A DNA stretch of 51,280 bases from contig CAJTUV010000025.1 of NCBI GenBank assembly GCA_910579515.1, forward strand, positions 1 through 51,280, given 5' to 3'. A program made the translations under genes and the position numbers. Shown here one piece after another: positions 1-6,163 of the stretch. The first letter of the stretch is position 1. Each line of letters starts with the position of its first letter. Source of the stretch: an uncultured Hungatella sp. (GTDB lineage: Bacteria; Bacillota; Clostridia; Lachnospirales; Lachnospiraceae). The notes under the pieces were generated by a model. The model had not been told where the DNA came from. It did not search any database and was given only the letters and a program-made list of their open reading frames with translations.

Positions 1-59
1 ATAAATCTACATTTTTTCTTCGGCGTTTTCTTACATTTTATCATTGGCTCTAACATCAC

Positions 60-335
60 AACCATACAAGCTGGAGCAGGCGGGGAGGGAACCATCTGGC
101 GAAGATTCTGGCGAAGAAGTGCAGCGGAAAACTGTATGAGGTTACGGAGAAACGGAAGCACCCCGCATTTGAAGAGGAAAAGGTGGAGGAAATCTATGGC
201 GAGATACTGATGTCGTCAAAAACGCCAAAGAAAGATGGGAAAGGATATGCATATCCGGTGCTGGGTCATTTGGTGGGATTGGAAGGAAAGGTACGGGGGG
301 ACAGAAGGAAACTGCTTACAATGGCCGGGTGCTAG
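60..335 (+). pseudogene. ISLre2-family transposase, C-terminal remnant
   Basis: An open frame from about base 60 to the TAG at 333-335 encodes SWSRRGGNHLAKI followed by a basic tail. I recognise this as the C-terminal end of ISLre2 (UPF0236) transposases, where a conserved W-S-x-x-G-A/G-x-x-L/M-A-K segment lies near the terminus. The frame meets a stop at 51-53, and no catalytic core is present, so this is only the last ~90 residues. It points right, while the N-terminal piece of the same family at 407-673 points left, so the two cannot be one intact gene with a simple deletion. Family assignment is from memory of the family pattern. Confidence 0.6.
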
Positions 336-406
336 GACGTGAAGAGTGGCTTGAGATACAGCCTGTGTGCGGCATCAAAAATCTGTATGAAAAGAGTTGC
401 CAATGA

Positions 407-673
407 TTACTTGACAGTAACGGAGCCATCTTCTTGTGTCACTTCACAGACCGCCCTCCGGTAAGTCACTTCCCCATACACGGTCTTGATTGTGGTTTGG
501 CGGTAACCCTTGTGGCGGTACTTTTTCTTATCCCGTTCCTCCATCAGCATCCGGTCATACCGTTCCAGGAACTCGGTTGTGAACTGCCGGCCGATTTCAC
601 ATACCCATGAAAAAATATTTTTCTCTAATGTCTTGAATGTTACACCGTTTTCCATTATCATAGAATTCATCAT
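407..673 (-). pseudogene. ISLre2-family transposase, N-terminal remnant
   Basis: The 88-residue frame carries the typical ISLre2 N-terminus: a FKTLEKNIFSWVCEIGR block (residues 13-29) followed by a basic RHKGYRQTTIKTVYGEVTYRRA block (residues 53-74). Full members are about 450-500 residues, so only the first fifth remains. The frame runs out of family similarity at VTQEDGSVTVK and stops at once. A plausible ribosome site, AAGGGAC, precedes the ATG at 673. The fragment cannot encode an active transposase. It lies 71 bp from the oppositely oriented C-terminal remnant. Confidence 0.75.
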
Positions 674-996
674 ACAGTCCCTTATCTTTGTTTATTCGCA
701 AACTCAATCATAAGCGAAATCTGTATGATTGGGAAGAGGTTTCGCTCTCTTCCCTTTATTTCTGCCAATGATAATTATACTCTAAGCGCCAACAGGAACG
801 GCTCTTACATAGATTGTACCCTGGACAGTATGCCTAAAAATGATACTTCCAAAAAGGCAACAGCATTTACATTAAAAAAGCAGGCGAAACCGGACTCGTT
901 TCTTTAAATCCTGACTATCCTGGGCTTAGTAATAGGATTACCATATTGGAGAAAGCCTAGGAGAATATTTGATAAAAATCAAAGGAGGATAAATAA
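674..996. other. non-coding stretch with one repeat copy
   Basis: Between the transposase remnant and the coiled-coil gene I see no convincing gene. A 60-codon frame at 725-907 has no ribosome site and includes the 39-bp repeat copy at 796-834. The last bases (about 980-993) are the AAAGGAGGA ribosome site of the next gene. Confidence 0.5.
796..834 (+). repeat. 39-bp direct repeat, copy 1
   Basis: This 39-bp sequence is identical to 1727-1765. It begins GAACGGCTCTTACATAG and ends GACAGTATGCC. Four differing bases after it, AATGATAC is shared again, so the similarity extends to about 846. Both copies read the same peptide in an open frame, but neither frame looks like a gene. The two copies bracket the coiled-coil gene and the toxin-antitoxin locus. 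Confidence 0.9.
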
Positions 997-1329
997 ATGT
1001 TAGAGAAAAAGGATTTCGAAATGATAGCTGAAATCGTAAAGGAAACAAACAAGCCTATATATGAAAGGCTGGATAAGATGGATTCCAGACTGGATAAGAT
1101 GGATTCCAGGTTTGATAAAGTAGAATCAAAGGTGACCGAAGTACAAATGACTCTGGAAAATGAGACAAACAAAGGAATCCGTATTATTGCCGAGGGTCAT
1201 CTTGACTTGTCTCGTAAACTGGATGAAGCTCTGAAAGTAGAAAATGAAAAAGAAATGCTACTTTTGCGTGTAACCAGACTGGAAAATGAATTGAGACGGC
1301 TTAAAGCACAAATTGAAGAAATCGCATAG
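997..1329 (+). CDS. small coiled-coil protein, function unknown
   Basis: This 110-residue, highly charged protein has a strong ribosome site (AAAGGAGGATAAATAA before ATG). It has no signal peptide or membrane segment. Residues 24-46 are three tandem heptads (LDKMDSR, LDKMDSR, FDKVESK), and the first two are encoded by a near-perfect 21-bp tandem DNA repeat at 1069-1110. Residues 75-110 form a second predicted helix rich in Leu, Glu and Arg. Similar short 'RLDKMD' coiled-coil proteins are common in Clostridia near mobile DNA, where some act as hydrolysis- or attachment-like accessory factors, but I know of no established role. The repeated heptads suggest length variation by slippage. Confidence 0.75.
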   Translation: MLEKKDFEMIAEIVKETNKPIYERLDKMDSRLDKMDSRFDKVESKVTEVQMTLENETNKGIRIIAEGHLDLSRKLDEALKVENEKEMLLLRVTRLENELRRLKAQIEEIA

Positions 1330-1361
1330 AAAATCAACAATTAAATATTTTCGGGGGTATA

Positions 1362-1390
1362 TTGCAAATCTGATTTGCATATGCTATAAT
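1362..1390 (+). promoter_or_regulatory. sigma-A promoter of the candidate antitoxin RNA
   Basis: TTGCAA (1362-1367) and TATAAT (1385-1390) are spaced by 17 bp, close to the vegetative consensus. A perfect 7-bp inverted repeat (GCAAATC-T-GATTTGC, 1364-1378) overlaps the -35 box and spacer and could be an operator. No start codon with a ribosome site follows before the terminator at 1434, so the transcript looks non-coding. Confidence 0.75.
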
Positions 1391-1396
1391 GTCAAC

Positions 1397-1469
1397 AGAC
1401 AAAAAGCTAAAACCAGTCTTTGAGGACAAAAGCGAAGCCCCCGGAGGTGCCACTCCGAGGGCTTCTTTT
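1397..1469 (+). ncRNA. candidate type I antitoxin RNA
   Basis: A promoter at 1362-1390 and a perfect intrinsic terminator (GAAGCCC 1434-1440 / GGGCTTC 1459-1465, then TTTT) define a transcript of about 70 nt with no coding potential. Bases 1402-1414 (AAAAGCTAAAACC) and 1421-1427 (TGAGGAC) are repeated at 1572-1584 and 1592-1598, which is the antisense of the ribosome site, start codon and first codons of the convergent 28-residue ORF. The RNA could therefore pair with that mRNA over its start region as well as through the shared terminator hairpin. The structure and pairing are read from the sequence; regulation of a toxin is inference. Confidence 0.6.
1434..1469 (+). terminator. bidirectional intrinsic terminator of the toxin-antitoxin locus
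   Basis: The stem GAAGCCC...GGGCTTC with inner pairs CGGAG/CTCCG is followed by TTTT on the plus strand. Read on the minus strand the same hairpin is followed by GCTTTT, so it can end both the antitoxin RNA and the toxin mRNA, whose 3' ends would overlap. Confidence 0.8.
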
Positions 1470-1505
1470 CCGTATACGGTGGAACAAACCGGGGCTAGTT
1501 ACCGA

Positions 1506-1592
1506 CTAATCATCGCCGTCTAACCACTTGATGATGTAGTGACAAGCTACACCAGCCGCAACAGCGACGATAAAAGCTAAAACCGATTCCAT
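1506..1592 (-). CDS. candidate small hydrophobic type I toxin (28 aa)
   Basis: The ORF encodes MESVLAFIVAVAAGVACHYI followed by IKWLDGDD. Residues 4-21 form a single membrane helix, followed by a short charged tail with Lys-Trp-Leu-Asp. This is the build of type I toxins: one transmembrane segment and a polar C-terminus. A near-consensus promoter (TTGTCG-17-TATACT) lies 47 bp upstream, and the leader contains a 9-bp inverted repeat whose downstream arm ends at the ribosome site (AGGAAGGGGG). The ORF faces the small RNA at 1397-1469. The ORF is too short for usual gene calling. I know similar unnamed peptides in Firmicutes but no characterised member I could name. Confidence 0.6.
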   Translation of the reverse strand: MESVLAFIVAVAAGVACHYIIKWLDGDD

Positions 1593-1603
1593 GAGGACAC
1601 CCC

Positions 1604-1667
1604 CTTCCTGTTGCCAGTATCGGGGCGGTAACAGGAAGAGTATAGCACAAAGAAATCATTTCGACAA
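1604..1667 (-). promoter_or_regulatory. promoter and structured leader of the candidate toxin
   Basis: On the minus strand TTGTCG (1662-1667) and TATACT (1639-1644) are 17 bp apart. The leader that follows contains CTTCCTGTT / AACAGGAAG (1630-1638 with 1604-1612), a 9-bp stem that would fold over the start of the mRNA and reach into the purine-rich ribosome site. Such leader hairpins are common in type I toxin mRNAs, where they delay translation. Confidence 0.65.
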
Positions 1668-1726
1668 TATTTTATGCCTTTACAACATAATATCAAATGT
1701 AAAAACCGCCCAGTGTTACCAGCACT

Positions 1727-1765
1727 GAACGGCTCTTACATAGATTGTACCCTGGACAGTATGCC
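1727..1765 (+). repeat. 39-bp direct repeat, copy 2
   Basis: This copy is identical to 796-834 and again followed by AATGATAC after four non-matching bases. It lies between the toxin promoter and the serine recombinase gene. An imperfect hairpin (CAGTG...CACTG, 1711-1727) directly precedes it and is absent from copy 1. Confidence 0.9.
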
Positions 1766-1879
1766 AGAGAATGATACAACATATTCCAAAGATATTGTAT
1801 CATCTCCGGCGCCAACTGTCAAAGGTATGATGTATTTTTTATACCCCAAATTCGTACTATTTATAGGGAGATGATTAAT

Positions 1880-3334
1880 ATGAAACTGAACACATTAGAG
1901 ATTGGTGCTGCCTATGTTCGGGTCAGCACTGATGACCAAGCAGAGTTATCGCCGGATGCCCAGATTCGCGTTATCCAAGATTCCGCCAAAGCAGACGGAT
2001 TTATCATTCCTACCGAATTTATCTTTATGGAGAAAAAGGGAATCTCCGGCCGTAAAGCAGATAACCGTCCAGAATTCCAGAAAATGATTGCTGTAGCTAA
2101 GTCCCAGTCGCCATCTCCATTTAAACGGCTCTACCTGTGGAAGTTCTCCAGGTTTGCCAGGAACCAGGAAGAAAGCATATTTTATAAGGGAATCCTCCGA
2201 AAAAAATGTGGTGTGGAGATCAAGAGCGTATCAGAGCCTGTAGCAGATGGAATGTTTGGGAGGCTTATTGAAACTATTATTGAATGGTTCGACGAATATT
2301 ATTCTATCAACCTGTCTGGAGAAGTCCTTCGCGGCATGTCTGAGAAGGCTCTCCGTAATGGGTACCAGGCCTCTCCATGTCTGGGTTACAAAGCTGTGGG
2401 TGATGGAAAGCCTTTCATTATTAATGAGCAGGAATATGCTATAGTAGAGTTTATCTTTCGCTATTACCATGATGGCCATGACCTAACTGCAGTTGCCAGA
2501 GAATGTAATCGGAGAGGCTACCATACCAAACGGGGCAATCCATTTGAGCGTCGAACTATAGACCGTATTCTGCGCAATCAATTTTATATGGGCATAGTCG
2601 AATGGAACGGCATTCGATTCCAGGGAACCCACGAAATCCGTCCTTGTGTCACCGACATCTTTCAAGCTAATCTTGATCGCCTGACTCAGGAATTCAGGCC
2701 TCTCAAAAGACGTGAAGTCTCCTCATGTCGCCACTGGCTTTCAGGAATTCTAGTTTGCGGAACCTGCGGTGCAAGTCTTTCTGTCAACGTGTCCAACAAT
2801 CATAAGAAGCGGCCTGATACATTTCAATGTTGGAGATATGCCAAGGGACACCATACCGGCTCCTGCAGCATTTCTGTACATAAAGCAGAATCTACTGTGT
2901 TGGAATCCTTAAAATGCGTCCTGAATACCGGAAACATAGAGTTTGAATATACCATACCTGTTGATGAAAAACAATCAGAGGCAAAAGCAACGATTGAAGC
3001 TGCCCTATCTCGTCTTGCTGTCAAAGAATTGCGGATTCGCGATGCATATGAGAATGGTATCGACTCTCTGGATGAATACCGCATGAACAAAAAACGGCTT
3101 CAGGCAGAGCGTGACAGTCTCAATCAGGAACTTGAGAATTTTACTCCCCAGAAATCTGACATCCCTCCATCCGTCCAGAAGGCTGAGATTATGAAAAGCA
3201 TACGCTCCGCCTACAATCTTATCTCTAACCCAGATATTGAGTATGAGGTAAAAGGCATGGCTCTGCGGCGTATCGTAAAGAAAATCACATACCACCGGGA
3301 TGAAAACCGGATGGAATTTCATTATTATATCTAA
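1880..3334 (+). CDS. large serine recombinase (SpoIVCA-like site-specific integrase/excisionase)
   Basis: This 484-residue protein has the three parts of large serine recombinases. An N-terminal resolvase domain (about 8-150) has YVRVSTDDQ with the expected catalytic Ser16 and the KFSRFARN motif. A recombinase domain spans about 155-260. A zinc ribbon has Cys293/Cys296 and Cys317/Cys329, followed by a coiled coil near 365-420. The ATG at 1880 is preferred because GGGAG lies 9 bp before it; the ATG at 1871 directly abuts that ribosome site. The gene sits at the right edge of a mobile element: its stop is about 40 bp before the point where cotJC coding sequence resumes. It is therefore probably the enzyme that integrates and excises the element. 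Confidence 0.9.
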   Translation: MKLNTLEIGAAYVRVSTDDQAELSPDAQIRVIQDSAKADGFIIPTEFIFMEKKGISGRKADNRPEFQKMIAVAKSQSPSPFKRLYLWKFSRFARNQEESIFYKGILRKKCGVEIKSVSEPVADGMFGRLIETIIEWFDEYYSINLSGEVLRGMSEKALRNGYQASPCLGYKAVGDGKPFIINEQEYAIVEFIFRYYHDGHDLTAVARECNRRGYHTKRGNPFERRTIDRILRNQFYMGIVEWNGIRFQGTHEIRPCVTDIFQANLDRLTQEFRPLKRREVSSCRHWLSGILVCGTCGASLSVNVSNNHKKRPDTFQCWRYAKGHHTGSCSISVHKAESTVLESLKCVLNTGNIEFEYTIPVDEKQSEAKATIEAALSRLAVKELRIRDAYENGIDSLDEYRMNKKRLQAERDSLNQELENFTPQKSDIPPSVQKAEIMKSIRSAYNLISNPDIEYEVKGMALRRIVKKITYHRDENRMEFHYYI

Positions 3335-3380
3335 AATCCCTTAATTTTGTACCGTTTTTCCACATTATCTGTTTTTACAA
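3335..3380 (+). promoter_or_regulatory. probable right attachment junction (attR) of the element in cotJC
   Basis: AT-rich sequence separates the recombinase stop from the first codon that matches cotJC (Gln-Phe-Gly-Gly-Pro-Asp, from 3378). Upstream of that codon the frame has a stop at 3342-3344 and no cotJC similarity. The crossover should therefore lie around 3370-3385, near the bases ACAATTTGG. The left junction is outside the window. The exact core cannot be set from one end. Confidence 0.55.
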
Positions 3381-3914
3381 TTTGGCGGTCCCGATGGAGA
3401 AATGGGCGCCTCCATGCGCTATCTTTCTCAGCGCTACGCCATGCCTTATGATGTGCCTAAGGCGGTATTGACCGATATCGGTACAGAAGAACTGGCTCAC
3501 TTGGAAATCGTCGCTGCTATCGTGCATCAGCTAACCAGAGATTTGACTCCTGAGGAAATCGAAAAATCCGGCTTTGGCCCATATTATATTGACCATACTA
3601 CCGGAATCTGGCCTCAGGCAGCAGGCGGCGTTCCGTTTAATGCCTGCGAATTCCAGTCCAAAGGCGATCCTATCACAGACCTTTTTGAAGATTTGGCAGC
3701 AGAACAAAAAGCCCGCACCACCTATGACAACATTCTCCGCGTCGTCAAAGACCCAGAAGTCTGCGACCCTATCCGTTTCCTGCGCAAACGGGAAATCGTG
3801 CATTTCCAACGGTTTGGTGAAGCCCTGCGCACTGTTCAGGAACACTTAGACAGCCGCAACTTCTACGCCTTCAATCCAGCTTTCGATAAACCCCAAACAA
3901 GCGCTCAGCCATAA
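3378..3914 (+). pseudogene. cotJC: spore coat protein CotJC / manganese-catalase family, 5'-truncated by the element
   Basis: The frame from QFGGPDGEMGASMRYLSQRY onward matches CotJC, a ferritin-like di-manganese catalase family spore protein. The metal-ligand region TDIGTEELAHLE and the later DLAAEQKART and KREIVHFQRF helices are intact. CotJC proteins start with roughly 30 residues (MWxYEKKLQYP...) before the QF/YGG motif, and these are missing here: the reading frame enters from the recombinase flank without a start or ribosome site. An internal ATG at 3402 exists but has no upstream ribosome site and would drop conserved sequence. The 3' 178 codons look undamaged, as expected if excision of the element restores the gene in sporulating cells. 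Confidence 0.85.
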
Positions 3915-3928
3915 AAACAACTGCAAAA

Positions 3929-3970
3929 AGCCTCTGAAAGAAATAGACGATTCCTTTCAGAGGCTTTCTT
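3929..3970. terminator. bidirectional terminator after cotJC and the rhodanese operon
   Basis: A perfect 12-bp stem (AGCCTCTGAAAG 3929-3940 / CTTTCAGAGGCT 3954-3965) is preceded by AAAAA and followed by TTCTTTAT. It separates the convergent cotJC and rhodanese genes. Confidence 0.85.
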
Positions 3971-3985
3971 TATCCAACTATAAAA

Positions 3986-4990
3986 TTAGTCTGTCACGGT
4001 AGGAAGTCCGGCTCCTAACCAGCCTGTTCCCTTCTCTGCGTCACCCATGCCGCCTGCCAAGTTATATGCCTCATAGCCAAGCATACGAAGCACTGCCATG
4101 GTCTGAGAAGCTGTCTGGCCAGTATAGCAATATACAACAACTGGCTTGTCTGTAGGAATCTCAGAGAAACGCTCCTGCATTCCCTTGCCAAACGGAATAT
4201 GAAGGGCTCCTGGAATATGTGCTTCTGCATAATCTTTTTCCTGACGGATAGACAGAATCGTATAATCCTCGCTCTCAGCTTCCACCAGCTCTCCAAGGCT
4301 GTCTACAGGGAAGTTAAAGGAAGAAAATGTATCGGATGTAGCCTTTGCATAATAATCTGCAATCGCTGAAACAATGGCCTCATCTACCTCATAAGACTCA
4401 TCTGGAAGAACATTTTCCGTGGTCTCAATATAATCCTCAAAACCGTCTAACACGGAAATTCCATTGTTGTATCCGCCCTGAACATTGGTGGCATACTTGC
4501 CTGCAATATTTAAAAGAGCTACGGTCTGAGAAGAAGTCTGTCCGCTGTAACAGTTCACATACAGCATCACATCATCTGGAATCTTATTCAGATTCTCTGC
4601 AATGGCCGGACCATAAGGAATATTCACTGCTCCCTTTAAATGGCCTTTTGCATAGTCGTCTGCACGGCGGATATCAATAATCAGCATATCCTCGCCTGCA
4701 TCCATTTTCACAAACAGGTCAGCCACATTAATCATGTGTCTGTCTTCTGGAAACTCAGCAAAATAACTCATAGCAGCTTCTTTTACCGGATCAGAAGCCT
4801 GAGCCTCTGTCTCAGCGGGAGCTTCACTCTCCTTTGCCTCTGCTTCTGTAGTCTCAGCCTCGGCTGCGGCGGTGGTTGGAGCTGCAGTTGTCGGCGCAGC
4901 GGTAGTCTCCTGAACGGTCTTTGTAGCGCAGCCTGTAGCGGTTGTGCACAACAAAGCTGCTGTTAAAATTACTGGTAAGATTTTTCTCAT
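3986..4990 (-). CDS. tandem rhodanese-domain lipoprotein
   Basis: This 334-residue predicted surface lipoprotein has a signal peptide ending in TATGC (lipidated Cys21). A Thr/Ala/Glu-rich linker (about 25-65) is followed by two rhodanese domains. Each has an IDIRRADDYAKGHLKGA-type entry motif and an active-site loop: CYSGQTSSQT with Cys147 and CYTGQTASQT with Cys288. Both cysteines are present, so both domains could carry persulfide. The start at 4990 (ATG with AAAGGGA upstream) gives the correct signal peptide; a longer frame to 5149 has none. It is 22 bp downstream of another rhodanese lipoprotein and surely cotranscribed with it. The likely role is extracytoplasmic sulfur transfer from thiosulfate or polysulfide; the substrate is not shown by sequence. 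Confidence 0.88.
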   Translation of the reverse strand: MRKILPVILTAALLCTTATGCATKTVQETTAAPTTAAPTTAAAEAETTEAEAKESEAPAETEAQASDPVKEAAMSYFAEFPEDRHMINVADLFVKMDAGEDMLIIDIRRADDYAKGHLKGAVNIPYGPAIAENLNKIPDDVMLYVNCYSGQTSSQTVALLNIAGKYATNVQGGYNNGISVLDGFEDYIETTENVLPDESYEVDEAIVSAIADYYAKATSDTFSSFNFPVDSLGELVEAESEDYTILSIRQEKDYAEAHIPGALHIPFGKGMQERFSEIPTDKPVVVYCYTGQTASQTMAVLRMLGYEAYNLAGGMGDAEKGTGWLGAGLPTVTD

Positions 4991-5012
4991 GATAATTCCC
5001 TTTCTTTCTTGA

Positions 5013-5933
5013 TTATGATGCGTCTTTTGCAGCAGGTGCAGCAGCGCCGGACGGCATCTCAATCGGATTGCTGGAATTGGATGACCACTCCAGATAAGCG
5101 CCGTCATAGAGACGAATATTGCGGTATCCTGCCTCATACAGCTGAACAAATACTGGGGCTGCCCTTAAAGAAGTCTGACAATAAATAATCACTTCTTTTT
5201 CTGGATAAATCCCCTCTTCCAGATAATTGATTCTGGTAATGTCCACAGTTTTAAAAGTCTGGTCGCTGGAGAAAAAGTTGGTATTATAGTCCATCATAAT
5301 GGAAGTAGGAACCTTTCCTGCTTCATAATACTCTTCCATACTTCTCACATCCAGAAGAATCCGATTCTCATCAGGTGTATTGACCTGAGCTAAAACCTCT
5401 TCCTGAGTGGCCAGCCAATTCGAAGCGGGCTCCTGAGCTGTAAAAACAGCCTCTGTTGGAACAGGCGTTTCCGTGCTGGAAGCCAAATTCGCGGCGCTTA
5501 TGGCGTTAAAGCCTCCGTCCACCACCTTCACATCTCTGTGTCCATACATAAATAAGGTCCACAGAAGACGGGATGCTCCCATTTTATTGGCGTCATAGGC
5601 AATCACTGTGGTATTATTGGAAATGCCGTTAGAGCCCATCACCTTTTCTATCTTCTTCTGAGAAGTCAGCATATTCTTTACCGGAACATTGATTACAATG
5701 TCTTCTGTTGGAATGTTTACTGCGCCTTCTACATGGCCTGCGGCATATTCGTCGGCAGAACGAGTATCAACAATAACTACCCCCTCTTTTCCGATGTATT
5801 CAGACAGATCCCCTGCACCCAGTATTAGCGAAGGCTCTGTCTGGACATATGTGTGGGAACTACAGCCGCAGATTCCGGCAGTCAGCAGAGCAAATACCAA
5901 AAACAATGCTATTCTTTTAGCATATGGGCGCAT
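5013..5933 (-). CDS. thiosulfate sulfurtransferase-like lipoprotein, one active rhodanese domain
   Basis: This 306-residue lipoprotein has a signal peptide and a lipobox ICGC (Cys24). It has two rhodanese-like domains arranged as in classical thiosulfate/mercaptopyruvate sulfurtransferases. The first (about 40-150) has VDTRSADEYAAGHVEGA but the active loop reads YDANKMGASR, with Asp114 where Cys would be, so it is structural. The second (about 178-290) has LDVRSMEEY and the loop YCQTSLRAA with Cys252, the probable persulfide carrier. It is the first gene of a two-gene operon with the lipoprotein at 3986-4990. The order suggests sulfur relay between them at the cell surface. The donor substrate is unknown. 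Confidence 0.87.
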   Translation of the reverse strand: MRPYAKRIALFLVFALLTAGICGCSSHTYVQTEPSLILGAGDLSEYIGKEGVVIVDTRSADEYAAGHVEGAVNIPTEDIVINVPVKNMLTSQKKIEKVMGSNGISNNTTVIAYDANKMGASRLLWTLFMYGHRDVKVVDGGFNAISAANLASSTETPVPTEAVFTAQEPASNWLATQEEVLAQVNTPDENRILLDVRSMEEYYEAGKVPTSIMMDYNTNFFSSDQTFKTVDITRINYLEEGIYPEKEVIIYCQTSLRAAPVFVQLYEAGYRNIRLYDGAYLEWSSNSSNPIEMPSGAAAPAAKDAS

Positions 5934-6104
5934 AAAAACCCCCCTTTCTCTTCTTTCTCAATTTGTGTAGTAATGCGTATTTGTCGCAGCAAAAGGGGCC
6001 TCAATCCTTCTGTTCTGCTGCCTTCTATTGTACTTGATTTTTTAGAGAAGAGGCTATAGCATTTTCTTATACTGTATCTGTTAATTTAATAACAAATATT
6101 TTTC

Positions 6105-6133
6105 TTTCCATATGCCCCCAAATCCTTTATAAT
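6105..6133 (+). promoter_or_regulatory. putative promoter of the membrane glycosyltransferase
   Basis: TTTCCA (6105-6110) and TATAAT (6128-6133) are separated by 17 bp, 31 bp before the start codon. The -35 box matches only four of six consensus bases. Confidence 0.5.
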
Positions 6134-6163
6134 CATCATTACTTACGAAACAGGAGTCCGACT

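Noticed and set aside
725..907. 60-codon open frame on the plus strand
   Set aside because: No ribosome site. It only spans the 39-bp repeat; the same peptide recurs at 1674-1874 because the DNA repeat recurs.
1674..1874. 66-codon open frame before the recombinase
   Set aside because: No ribosome site and no recognisable protein. It overlaps the toxin promoter region and the second 39-bp repeat copy.
1..1900. CRISPR array
   Set aside because: Only two copies of a 39-bp repeat, about 930 bp apart, with genes between; no regular spacing and no cas genes.
3402..3914. Intact shorter CotJC starting at the internal ATG 3402
   Set aside because: The upstream in-frame codons QFGGPDGE match the family and no ribosome site precedes 3402, so it is a truncated gene.
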